From NCBI GenBank assembly GCA_007922195.1, contig ML682003.1, positions 3,034,360 through 3,098,359 of the forward strand: a DNA stretch of 64,000 nt, written 5' to 3'. The stretch comes from Podocnemis expansa. Taxonomy: Eukaryota > Chordata > Testudines > Podocnemididae. The translations under genes were made by a program, and so were the position numbers. The notes beneath the pieces are model-generated. The model worked only from the letters and a program-made list of their open reading frames with translations, was not told where the DNA came from and made no database searches. Below are positions 53,741 to 64,000 of the stretch, one piece after another (the first letter of the stretch is position 1; every line of letters starts with the position of its first letter).

Positions 53741-55117
53741 ACCCTCAGCCTGGCTGAGTCTTGATTTATTGACGTTAACTCTTGGCATTCCCGGGGAGCA
53801 GGAGGAAAGAGTGGGAGTTGCATGACACTGAGAGCTACATGGGTGTCACTGCAGTCTGCTGTTCTTCTGGCCCAGAGGGAGGGACACGAGCTGATCCTTG
53901 GTGCCTGTGGAGAATGGTATTTACTAGATTCCTTCCTAGGAGACTGGGCTGACAGGTGTAGAGTCTTTGTTATGGTCACCAACAGCATCTTCACCGGAGC
54001 CTGTGTGTCAAAAGTCGTTGCTGAACACTTTGGGGAGGGAACTGATTTTTCTTTTCTTTTTTTTGTTTGTTTGTTTGTTCACTCATACTCTAGTACCAAG
54101 ACAGCCTTCTCACCGACATCAGCAAGCGCATGGTATAGTTAGGACCAGCAAGTGAAACAAAAGCTGTAAAGTTCTGCATTATCTCCTAGGCCTCGGTCTA
54201 CAGCTTAAAAATCCTGAGCGAACAGCTGCCAACAGAGCCACAGAGCTCAGCTGCTTGAACACACAAAGCAGAAAATGTATAAATCCCTATCAATGGGGGT
54301 GTCTGAACTTTGTCAGTGGAGACGTTTTGATGCACCATGAAGGGTGGGTATGTCTGAGGATTTCTGTTCCAGGGGAGTTGCCTGCTGCCAGCCTCAGGGG
54401 GGCGGAAGAGGAGCCAGGAATATTAGGCAAGTCTACTGAGTCCAGAGAACATAGACTGTCTCCAACTGCTCTGTGGCTGATGGGGAGAGAAATAAGTGTA
54501 GTTTCTAAAAGCACTGAAGGAGAATTAAGGTTGCAGAGGGACACACTCAAGAGTCGGAAAATGTCATTGTTAATGTTGAACAGGCAACCTTGTGACCAAG
54601 TCTCATAGTGGGGTCTTGAGGCACATACTCACACCCCACTGTTTCCACTGGTCTCCGGCTTCACTTAGTGCCCAGGTTCAGATAGTCTGTGCTGAATTTA
54701 CTTGCCCCTCTTGGAGACAGTGATTGAAATAATTTTCAGAAAACATTCCAGGAGCACAACTTTGCCCGTTTATTTAGTTATTCTTTCTGGTGTAGGCTTT
54801 ACAATCTCAGGAGAAGGACCCCAGAGCAGCTCGGCTTTATTACACTCCAGATCCTCTGTGGATGTGAAATGAAAGGTGTGTGTTACCAATGTGAACCATT
54901 CAAGTTGTCACTATGGTGAATCTAGGGTGAGTGGATTAACTAGACCACCTTCTGACCATCTGGTCAGAGCTGGTGCCATGTCCTGCTCTCCAGGTATGTG
55001 CTACTCCTATTTCGTGTGAGCAGCATCAAACTCCAAGTCCCTGAGTGGTGTGCAATTTAAGGGAGCAGGGGTTGGTCGGGTCATCCTGTTTGATGTCACT
55101 GACAATATTGGGTGCAC

Positions 55118-55206
55118 CCTGGCTCAATCCCTACTTCAGCAAAGCACTTAAGCAAGAGCCGATACAGACTTAAGCATGTGTTTAAGCTGTGCTGAATCAG
55201 GGCCAG
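55118..55206. repeat. Palindromic short repeat in the 3' UTR
   Basis: CTGGCTCAATCC, TTCAGCAAAGCACTTAAGC and the inverse GCTGTGCTGAATCAGGGCCAG form a foldback. This resembles a common short palindromic repeat in reptile and bird DNA. Confidence 0.45.
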
Positions 55207-55780
55207 TTGTGTTACTCTAGCAGATGCACAGCTGACCATCAGCCATTTAAGAAGCACTGTGGCACGGCCTAACTTGTTCCTTTGTAGGAAAGGGAAAGAT
55301 GCATCCACATAGTCATCATCCTGTTTCCACCACCAGAGATGGATTGTCTCCATTATATGGGTAAACTAATAGCCAAGGGGCCTCCTGCTTCTGGGTGAGA
55401 TTAAAATTCCAAGCAAATAATTTCTCCGAATCATTAAACTATGAAAATTTGCCATGGCAGTCGATCTTGTGTGTACCCCAGTTCCCTGTTGACAGTGTGT
55501 TTAATGGTCATGCATCCATCTCAGCAACTGTACTGTCAATGCTGGAAAATCAGAAGAATTATGAACATTATGAACAATGTTTTTCAGTCCCATTTCTGTA
55601 TCGTGTGGGCTTTTTTTGGTGGAGGCTGTCAAGCTGTCAAATCCTCTTGAGTGCGTAATTGCTGTTGGTAGGTATAAAATACCCTTCAGAGATGTAATTG
55701 TATTTTTCTAAAAGTAGTAGTTGGTGTTTCTTTCTCCATTCATCTTTTAATCATGAATAATTTGTAGCAATAGTTTAACA

Positions 55781-56126
55781 CAATGTTTCCCAAACTGATT
55801 TGGCCACAGAACACTTTTGGGCTTGGAATATATTGACAGAACACACACATGCTGGTCTGGGGGTTCATACTGCAAGATTGCCACGCATATTGCTCAAAAA
55901 TTGATTTGTTATTTGGTGATGTCTATATACTATTATGAATGCATTATAAATATTAACATACCTACAGTCTAAATGCTATTCAAATACCTTAGTATTTTTG
56001 TTGCACACAATTTCATATTTAATGTTTTAGAAGGCAAAATATCTCGTATCAAATTTTTTTCATGGCCTACCTATTCATATGGCACAGCACCCCAGTGTTC
56101 CATGGAATACAGTTTGGGAAACACTT
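55781..56126. mobile_element. hAT MITE in the 3' UTR
   Basis: Inverted ends are AATGTTTCCCAAACTG and CAGTTTGGGAAACACTT. The interior is AT-rich with ACAGAACAC and GGCACAGCACCCCAG near the ends. The TSD is not clear. It would be transcribed as part of the RHPN1 mRNA. Confidence 0.7.
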
Positions 56127-56934
56127 TTTTTTAATGGAATAAGTTGAACACACATCTCCCTTAGACTGGTAGCTGGATATCTTCTTCTTAGCTTCCTTTG
56201 AACTTTACCTCTTTTTGTTTCATGTAGCACAACGCTAATGTCCCAAGCTGTTGATCCTGTTTTCTTTAAGAACAAAATATTGGTTCCTTTCCTGAGAAAA
56301 GGTATTTCTGTGAAATATGTTAGCTCCATTCGCACACCCCCAACTTCCGTCACTGCACTTGCTCCACAAGTGGATTCAAACATTTGCCGTTGGCATGGCT
56401 TCCTTTAACCATTACTTGAGGGCCTCCCTACATCCTATGGCTTTTGGTGTTACACTTTTCATACTCCAGGACATAAGCTAACTACTAAAATGCCTGTAGT
56501 TAGGAAGCTTCCCTTTTGAGCAAATTCTTAGAGGACAATTATTAAGTAAATGTCCTTCTCCTTTGTCTGAAGCAGCTAGTACGGATCAGTGGCAAACAGG
56601 AAAATTCTCTGCTAGATTTGATCCATCTAGTACAGGGCCCTGTGTAAACTTTACAGCCACTAGCTGATACACTTAATGCGGAAAAACCATTGTGAGTTTA
56701 AACAGAAATCCTAGCTTCAAGTTTAGAAACAGTAGAGAATTTTAAATGTCTTGGTTTTGCTGCCATAATGGGTCTCTGAGCCAGAGGTGTATTTATTTAA
56801 AGCAATGTGTACATGACTGCATATCACATTTGTATCACCAGTTTATGTTTACATCATTGGGTTTGTGTTTTGTATGCATTTTGCATCTAACACTGGAGGT
56901 TTTTTACTTGTATGTGGATGCTCCCCTTTCAATG

Positions 56935-56940
56935 ATTAAA
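56935..56940 (+). promoter_or_regulatory. RHPN1: Probable RHPN1 poly(A) signal ATTAAA
   Basis: The hexamer is followed 12-18 bases later by GATTTGAAAAG (likely cleavage region) and then a T-rich stretch CCTTTTTATTGG. The preceding TTTGTGTTTTGTATG is U/GU-rich, as near many 3' ends. No competing AATAAA was seen between the stop and here. Confidence 0.6.
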
Positions 56941-57049
56941 ATATACTGATTTGAAAAGTAAACCTTTTTATTGGAGTACTTCATAGGGCACACTTGTTGC
57001 TTCTGCAGCAGCAGTGAAATGAACCCATGGATATGTTTGGCAGTGTCTG

Positions 57050-57125
57050 GGACTAGATAAATTCAGGCCTGAAGGGACTGCTGTGATATCTACTGCTTAG
57101 CTTGGGCTATAGAATTATGTTGAGT
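57050..57125 (+). mobile_element. LINE 3' end fragment
   Basis: TTCAGGCCTGAAGGGACTGC, TGTGATATCTACTGC and GGGCTATAGAAT resemble the inverse of the CR1-type tail GGCCAGAAGGGACCATTGTG. Confidence 0.35.
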
Positions 57126-57737
57126 TAAACACACAAATGCAGAGTTAAAGTTCCTTGACCAGTGGATGGATTTAGATAACCCAAAGCCCCTATTTCAATG
57201 GTGGCCCACTTGGAGACTGAGGTGAAGGACCTGGAGCTAAAACTGCCCCTCTTACACCTAGTGGTTCCAGTGCACGCAGTTATCAGGGAATCCCCCAACC
57301 CCTTAAGTCTAGCTTTCTGCATCTGTTCTCTTAGCTATAGGCTTTTGTTTGATTGGCTGCAGTAAACAAGTTCTTTTCTGAGTATGTGCCGCTGTGGATC
57401 CCGTGGTAGGTACTCATGCCCGAGACAACATACTTTTTGCATAGATTTGTCCATTGGACCATACGTGTCCTTTGCATGTCTTTTTGAGTCCCTATCTGAG
57501 GGCATAAAGGGCAGAAGTGATCATGATGGTTTCTCATTCACTCTGACCACCTCTGGCAGTGAAGTGGAAAGAGCTCAAGTATCTACCTTTAGCCTTGGTA
57601 ATTTTTATTGCATTTTTTTCCAACATGAACCTTTTGGTGACAAATATTTCCCCCTCTTGATACTTAGTACTATTTGGTCTGGAAAGAAGCAGACTTGAAG
57701 CCTGCTCAGAGGTCCAGAGAAGAAAAGCTCTGTGTCA

Positions 57738-57832
57738 CTTGAAAGCTACTTCCACCCACAGAATTTGGTCTGATAAGACACTATCTCACCTACCTTGTCT
57801 CTCTTGTACCCTGAGAGCACCACAGCTACAAC
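57738..57832 (+). repeat. Interspersed repeat fragment, reptile type
   Basis: ACTTGAAAGCTACTTCCACC, TTGGTCTGATAAGACACTAT then CTCACCTACCTTGTCTCTC and CACCACAGCTACAAC resemble a frequent turtle/crocodile repeat ending with ...ACACGGCTACAAC. Class not assigned. Confidence 0.4.
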
Positions 57833-58344
57833 TTCCCACGAAACTTACCTGGATACCAGTTCAACCTCCCATTCTTCCTCTAGACTGTTCAGACCTAATA
57901 TCACAGACCCAAGTTAGATATTGCATCCAAGCCTGCAGTTGCTGCAGCTGATGTTGGTGGCACTCAGCCAGCCAACAGATTGCAAAGCAGGAAACCTTCC
58001 ATAAAGAATAGACCTTATCCTTGAAATGGAAAACATTTTTGATCTGTGCAGTTCAATGTAATCTTGATTCAGGGAAGGCTTCATTACCAAACATCAGTCA
58101 TCTCCTATATTTGAAATGCTCTGGAATTTCACTCTGTTCCATCGAGTTCAACCATCCAATGATTTCTGTAGGTCATCTATCTGTTGGGCGAAGTACGGTT
58201 TTTCTCACGTCCCATGGCCTCTGTATTTCTGAAGGCGTTACTGCATGGTTACCCATCTGTGAGTATCTCTTCCTGCAAGGGATTTTTAACAGGGTCCTTG
58301 CAAATTTTAGAGTCCCCTTCTTTGCATTACTTTCAGGATGTCCC
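57833..58344. other. Intergenic, no recognised feature
   Basis: Nothing is supported; the 3' part may be diverged upstream CR1 sequence. Confidence 0.4.
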
Positions 58345-59878
58345 TTACACACAAGTCTATGGGGCTGAATGAACTGCATCCGAGGATGCTGAGGGAGTTG
58401 GCTGATGTGATTGCAGAGCCACTGACCATTATCTTTGAAAACTTGTGGCGAACGTGGGAGGTACCAGAGGATTGGAAGAAGGCAAATATAGAACCTGTCT
58501 TCAAAAAAGGGAAAAAGGAGCATCCGGGGAACTACAGACCTGTCATCCTCACATCAATCCCTGGAAAAGTCATGGAGCAGGTCCTCAAGAATCCATCCTG
58601 AAACACTTGGAAGAAAGTAGTGATCAGGAGCAATCAGTGTGGATTCACCACAGGTAAATTGTGCCTGACCAACTTTATTGCCTTCTATGATGAGATGACT
58701 GGATTTGTGGATACAGGAATAGCTGTTGACATGATATACCTTGACTCTAGCAAGGCTTTTGATACAGTTTCCCACAACATTCTTGTGGGCAAGTTAAGGA
58801 AGTATGGGTTGGATGAGTGGACCGTAAGATGGATAGAAAACTGGCTAGATGAATGGGCTCAGTGGGTAGGAATCAATGGCTCAATGTTGAATTGGCAACC
58901 AGTAACAAGTGGTGTGCCCCAGGGGGGTTGTTCCTGGGGCCAGATCTGTTCAACATCTTCATTAACAATCTGGATGATGGGATAGACTGCATGCTCAGTA
59001 AGTTTGGAGATGACACTAAGCTGGGGAGAATGGGAGATGTGCTGGAGGGCCGGGACAGGATTCAAGGAGACTTAGACAAACTGGAGCAGTGGGCCAAAAG
59101 AAATCCCATGAGGTTCAACAAGGACAAGTGCAAAGTTCTGCACTTAGGAGAGAAAAAACCCATCCACTGCTACAAGCCGGGAACCAATCAGCTAAGTAGC
59201 AGCACTGGAGAAAAGGACCTGAGGATTATGGTGGATGGGAAAGTTGGATATGAGTCGTCAATGTGCTCTTGTACCCAAAAAGAGTAATGGCATATTGGGC
59301 TGTATCAGTGGAAGTGTTGCCAGCAGATTGAAGGATGTGATTGTTCCCTACTATTTGACACTGGTGAGGCCACATCTGGAATACTGTGTCCAGTTTTAGG
59401 CTCCCCACTACAAAAAGGACATGGACAAATTAGGAGTCCAGTGGAGGGCAATGAAAATGATTAGGGGGCTGGGGCACATGACTTATGAGGTGAGACTGAA
59501 GCAACTAGGCTTATTTAGCCTGCAGAAGAGAAAACTGAGGGGAGATTTAATAGCGACCTTCAACTACTTGAAGTGCTCCAAGGAGGATGGAACTCGGCTG
59601 TTCTCTGTAGTAACAGAGGACAGAACAAGGAGCAATGGTTTCAAGTTGCAGCTGGGACGGTTGAGGTTGGATATGAGGAAGAACTTTTCTCACTAGGAGA
59701 GTGGTGAAGCATTGGAATGGGTTGTCTAGGGAGGTGGTAGAATCTCTGTCTTTTGGAGATATTTAAGGCTTGGTTAGATAAAACCCTGTCTGGGATTAAT
59801 TAGTGAAAGTGGCCATCCTTTCAGCAGGGGGTTGGACTAGATGACCTCATGAGGTCCCTTCCAACCCAATGATTTTAA
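58345..59878 (+). mobile_element. CR1 LINE, 5'-truncated ORF2
   Basis: It is about 1.5 kb. Translated pieces in order are [96 protein letters not shown] (motif C FGDD for the usual FADD), and [16 protein letters not shown]. At least three frameshifts separate them (near 58600, 58950 and 59285). It ends with GGACTAGATGACCTCATGAG and GGTCCCTTCCAACCC. It is the longest CR1 copy here, but dead. Confidence 0.93.
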
Positions 59879-60154
59879 GATGGTTTTGGCCATCATCCTT
59901 TGGGGTAAGTAGGCCCCAGACCTCCAACCAGCTATGGCTGATTTTCTGGCACACACAACATTCCAGAGTTCAGCTGATGGTGACATTGAACAATCACTTC
60001 AGTGATAAACTTAGATCTTCTTTGAATCCATCCATCAGTTCACCAGTTTCCTTCTCTGCAGGAGTAGTATGAATTCAGGGAAGAAGCTTCACCCTGTGGG
60101 ATGTTTTCAAAGACTTGGTTATGCTCCCTTGATGGGATAAAAGCCTCTTAGAAA

Positions 60155-60215
60155 GTGGAAGGGACCATGAGAGGTCATCAAGTCCAGTCCCCTGCATAGT
60201 TTGCCTAGGGCACCA
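60155..60215 (-). mobile_element. CR1 3' tail fragment
   Basis: GTGGAAGGGACCATGAGAGG, TCATCAAGTCCAGTCCCCTG is the inverse of the CR1 3' end. Confidence 0.55.
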
Positions 60216-60802
60216 AAAGCCATTGAACCAGCCCCGCTCACCAGTCACCTGACAGAGAATCCAGTTGGCCGTGTACTCGGAGAATGGCAATTGCAGTTCC
60301 TGCCTGGTTCTTAAAATGTTGTTGTGAGATCCACACTGACCTGTCCTCCATATCTGTGTTATCAGAGTCCTGCTTACCCGGCTTTATGAATCAGTGAGGA
60401 TGCTGGAGGATGGCTGCAACCACTTTGTTGTTCCCTGGGATGAGTGTGAGAGTAGCAGGACCAGTACGTGCAGAGCAGGAGCCTAACAGAAGCTGCTATT
60501 CAAAGGAGTCTACTGGTCCCATGCGTCAAGTGGGATGAGAAGGAATGACCTGGTGGAGAACCAGTTACTATGAAGTCAGTAACTCTTCTCTCTTGCTGGT
60601 GTTTGCCACCTCTTTTAAGCCTTCCCTGTCGGTTGAACTCTTTCTCAACTGTTTCATTCAGATGGGTCATCCCAGAAGATCACCTTGGGATGGGATGGTG
60701 TATGGTACAGTGGGAGAAGTTTTTATTGGCTGGCCTCTAAATTTCCTGACTCCCTTGCTTTACGTTTTCTCCTCTGAGGGCTTCTTACAGTGACACTCAC
60801 TA

Positions 60803-60999
60803 GTAAAACAAACAAGGAGAAAGTGGTGAAAACTTGCATTGGAAAAAACATCTTGCAACAAGTTCTCTCTACTTTCTGGCATCTGGTGAAGTGGGATTTC
60901 GCCCACAAAAGCTTGTGCGAAAAATAAATTGGTTTTCAAAAGAGCCATTGGACTCCTTGTTTGTTTTGTGAACTACAATGACACGGTTACTCGTCTAGA
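60803..60999 (+). mobile_element. Miniature PLE-derived unit with 8-bp TSD
   Basis: The left end AAAACAAACAAGGAG is the inverse of CTCCTTGTTTGTTTT near the right end, followed by ACACGGTTACTCGTCTAG. It contains the hairpin GTGGGATTTCGCCCAC and AAAAGCTTGTGC. ACTCACTA at 60795-60802 and 61000-61007 flanks it. It is 197 bp and non-coding. Confidence 0.7.
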
Positions 61000-61007
61000 A
61001 CTCACTA

Positions 61008-64000
61008 CCAAAATTCCCTGCTACTCCATTAGCCCTTCTGTTTTGCTCCTCTTTTCCCCCCTTGTGAGTACAGAACGGATCCCTTAATAGAAGTGTAAGA
61101 GAAACTCCCTGTTGGGTGTCTAACTCGCTTCTCCCTGACGCGATGTGGAGCTGCTCCACTCTGCCGTGTCAAGGCATAGCTGGATGCTCTTTAATCTGCA
61201 GATTCTTGACTCCTTGCTTCATGGATCATTGACACTATAAACCATAATGGCTCCTTTGGAGCCATTCCAGGCTATTGAATTAATGTAGCTGCCACCATTT
61301 GAGCAGCTACGACGTGGTACTCGAGATCCTTGGGAAAATTGATGAAAGGCAGCTGCGTGTGCTTGGAAAAGCTGCTAAAGGGGCTTGATTGACAGCTCGG
61401 GAGCCTTGATGTGATCTGCTAAATATCCGTACGTCTCCAACAGCTTCCACTTCTGAGGCTAAGAGAGGAGTTCTGTCACGGTAGCCGATTCCATCCTCAG
61501 CCGTTCCACTAACACAGCCAGGAAGGGGCCAGTTGCCACGTCATGCTTTGATTGGATAGAGGGTTAGTATGTGTCCTCAAGGAAATGTGCTGAACCTACT
61601 CACTGGCCATCATTTAATTCCTGGTGAAGGCCGTGCACCTGCTCAATGTCTGTCTTGTGTGCACTGGAGTTGAGTTCCCCTCAATTTTAGAGAAATCCTG
61701 CATCTTGTCAGAGGGAAGTCTGCAGCCTTGTTTTCACCAGAGGAATGTCTTTCCCCTCAAGATTGGAAGCTGAGTCCACCTGCAGCTGAAAACTCTCTCC
61801 TGCTATGTTCCATCATAAGTCTGCATTTCATGAGGTGAACTAAAGCCTCGGTGCCCCCTCTCCCCCTCCCCAGCCTGCCCTCAATGGGGGGCTAAAGTAG
61901 GGACAAAAAAAAACTTCTCATTAGGCTTTGGACTAATGGCTGCTTTCAGACACTGCCACCGGGAAAATGGCAAAATGGTGGGTCGGAGGGAGAAAAGCTG
62001 CAAACGACCCCGTTCCACAGCAGTGCTGAGTGGGCGAACAAGGTTTCCAGTGAGCAAATGCTCTTATAAGGACCAGATGGTGGGAGGATGGGAGCCGAGC
62101 CCTTGCAGCGAGCTGGGCCGTGGCATCGGAGAGGTTCTCCCTTTCCTAAACTTGCTTCCCCTGTGCTCCCCTCTTCGCTTCCTGCACTGGCTGTTTGGTA
62201 CAGCATCCTGAGTAACACCTTGGGGCTCAGATGCTTAGTGGCTTGAAGGTGACCATGGTGTTGATGGAACGGCCTGCCTGGCACTGTCCTCATTTCTGGC
62301 TTTATGAAAAGGTACATTGAGACAGTGCATGCTCCATGAAGGCTTGGCAGAGTGGCAGCACTTAGGGGACGCTGAGAACAGAGGGACTATCAGCAGCACC
62401 AGCCAAGACGAGGGCTGCCAGCCTTGGAGCTATTGCCTCTGAGTTGCTGCTGGACCTTGACTGACCGGCTCTTTGCGCTGGTGGGTATGGCCAGACAAGA
62501 GGGAGTGAAGTGGGCCCCCCCATGTGAATGGTGCCGGTGTAGGGGGGTTTCTAGCCCACGGAGGGAGGGACGGCAGCTGTCGTGCTGCTGGAGTTGGGGG
62601 AAAGACTCCCATGGGGGGCCATGGGCTGAGCTGGGGTTGATTAGCACCCAGGGGCCTGGGACTGGCCGAAGGGTCCTTTATCCTGCAGGGCTGTGAAGCC
62701 TCCAGCTATTCAGTTGCAGGTGCTGAGCTCTGCACCCTGGTTTCTCTTCGCCATTCAGGCCACTGGAGGGCAGCAGGCTCCTGTCCAATGCAGGCGTTAC
62801 CTGCTCTGAACGCCAGTGGGCTTACTGGGAGGCCCCTAAGCTAGAGAAAGCTGATACTGGAGTCTAGTATCTAGTCTAGTATGATACTGGAGTCTAGTCC
62901 CTGCCCCTGCCTCCTCTCAGCTTTGTGCCCATCCCCACTGAACCCCATGGGTTGTAATTCCCTGGGTGGTCCTGGCTCACCCCCAGTCTTTGCATTGTGC
63001 TGTGGTCTCTGCTCCACCTTTCATCCCTAGCTGGGCCTGGCCCTCTCGCTGTTTCCTAATGCCTGTGGCCCCAGGGCTTGAGCCTGGAGGAAGCTCTTTG
63101 CGTTTTCTCAGGGGTCCGGGGCTGGCTCAGCAGCTGTGCTCGGGGCAGTTCAGCAGCTCCAACCCCCCCTGGGGTGCTGGCTCTGTCCCACACCTACCCG
63201 GGGTGAGGCCTTGCCCCTCTGGGCCTGAGCCTCAGCAGTTACAAAAGGGGGGGCTGTAGGTTGTACACCAAGGGCCCTGCTGCGGTTGGATTTGTGTCCG
63301 GCCAGCGTGGGACTGGTGCAGCCTTTCAACCCCGTTAGTTCCACGTGCAGGGTGCCCTGGCCCGTTAACCCGTGTCTAATTGTACCAGGGGCCTCGTATG
63401 TGGAACAAACCCTTGCAATGTCCCCACAGGCCCATAGGACGGACTTCCCTGGGGAAGGGCCCTTAAGATGACTTCTGGGAGTTGGTGGGGGGGGGAAATA
63501 AGGCATCCTCCTGCCTGTGCAGGGCTGGGCTGATGGATTCAGCCAGCCACCTGCGATCCCGCGTCTGGATGGGCAGGACCCCTCTCTGTGCAGCCCTTGC
63601 CCCTGAGCCCTCGCCAGCCCCCCAAACTGGGGATGACTCCAGAGGGTGAAAATTCCTCCCAGAAATCCTTCCCGCAGCCTGGCCTTCCTGGCTGCGCTGC
63701 CAGCAGCTGTCATCTGAGGGCAGCGCTGGCACGTACTAAACCCAGCTGGAGCCTGGCAGGGCAATGCAGCTCCTGGTCCCAGAGCCCCTGGGCATGTGTG
63801 TCTCTCCTGCCCCACCAGCCTGTGGGAACCATGGGCAGCAGGACACGTGCAAAGGGTGGCCAAGCCCTCGGGCAGGTGTCTGGGAGCCTGTGATCATGGG
63901 TTTGCTCCCCCCCAGCAAACACTTGAAACTCACATGGCTATTCACAAAGTGGCTCCTGCTCACACCCCCTGGGCGCATGCGAGTGTGGGTGCGAGGGGCA
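61008..64000. other. Intergenic region, GC-rich toward the window end
   Basis: I find no gene with domain, splice or codon support. Long frames after 62400, the longest 237 codons on the minus strand at 63150-63863, lie in GC-rich sequence open in several frames at once. A 16-bp direct repeat GATACTGGAGTCTAGT lies at 62852-62867 and again at 62883-62898. From memory, MAFA lies beyond RHPN1 in mammals; nothing like it is visible. Confidence 0.5.

Larger units (their letters stand above)
53741..56958 (+). other. RHPN1: RHPN1 3' UTR
   Basis: The untranslated tail runs from the TGA to just past the ATTAAA at 56935. It contains a short TTTG-rich tract (54062-54079), a palindromic repeat (55118-55206) and a hAT MITE (55781-56126). 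I see no AATAAA in it, so a single distal poly(A) site is the simplest reading. Frames inside are short and unsupported. Confidence 0.65.

Noticed and set aside
63150..63863. 237-codon minus-strand open frame near the window end
   Set aside because: GC-rich sequence is open in several frames on both strands here. The product has no domain, and low-complexity proline stretches come from a homopolymer. No splice or promoter support.
62000..64000. Possible neighbour gene such as MAFA
   Set aside because: MAFA would show a basic leucine zipper in one exon; nothing of the kind appears in any frame.

Overview
The window is vertebrate nuclear DNA, most likely from a turtle or a close reptilian relative. 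It has a long intron-rich gene obeying GT-AG rules. Around it are CR1 LINE fragments, hAT-type MITEs with 8-bp target-site duplications (TSDs), MIR-like SINE relics and a near-complete Penelope-like retroelement (PLE) with many miniature relatives. The organism call is inferred from this repeat mix and was not tested.

The only host gene I can support is a complete RHPN1 (rhophilin-1) on the plus strand. I rebuilt 15 coding exons between 858 and 53740 with consistent phases. Together they give a 671-residue protein: a glycine/serine N-terminus, a Rho-binding HR1 coiled coil (exons 2-3), a BRO1 domain (exons 4-11), a linker, a PDZ domain (exons 13-14) and a basic serine-rich tail (exon 15). A GC-rich promoter lies at 498-857. 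The probable poly(A) signal is ATTAAA at 56935, giving a 3' UTR of about 3.2 kb.

Layout: 1-500 is a degenerate tandem repeat and a MITE. 500-944 is promoter and exon 1. 945-12791 is intron 1, which opens with a G-rich minisatellite holding a MITE. 12908-23311 is intron 2, rich in hAT copies, a CR1 copy and a palindromic mini-PLE. 23312-34611 holds exons 3-8 in shorter introns. 34612-40003 is intron 8, with a 2.7-kb PLE nested in an old L3/CR1 LINE. 40004-53740 holds exons 9-15. 53741-56960 is the 3' UTR. 57000-64000 is apparently intergenic, with a 1.5-kb CR1 and another mini-PLE.

The most interesting material is the PLE family. One element has an intact reverse transcriptase plus GIY-YIG endonuclease frame and inverted pseudo-LTRs (pLTRs). 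Several 150-390-bp derivatives have inverted ends, clear TSDs and hammerhead-ribozyme-like cores. No bacterial-type systems, CRISPR arrays or rRNA genes are present.
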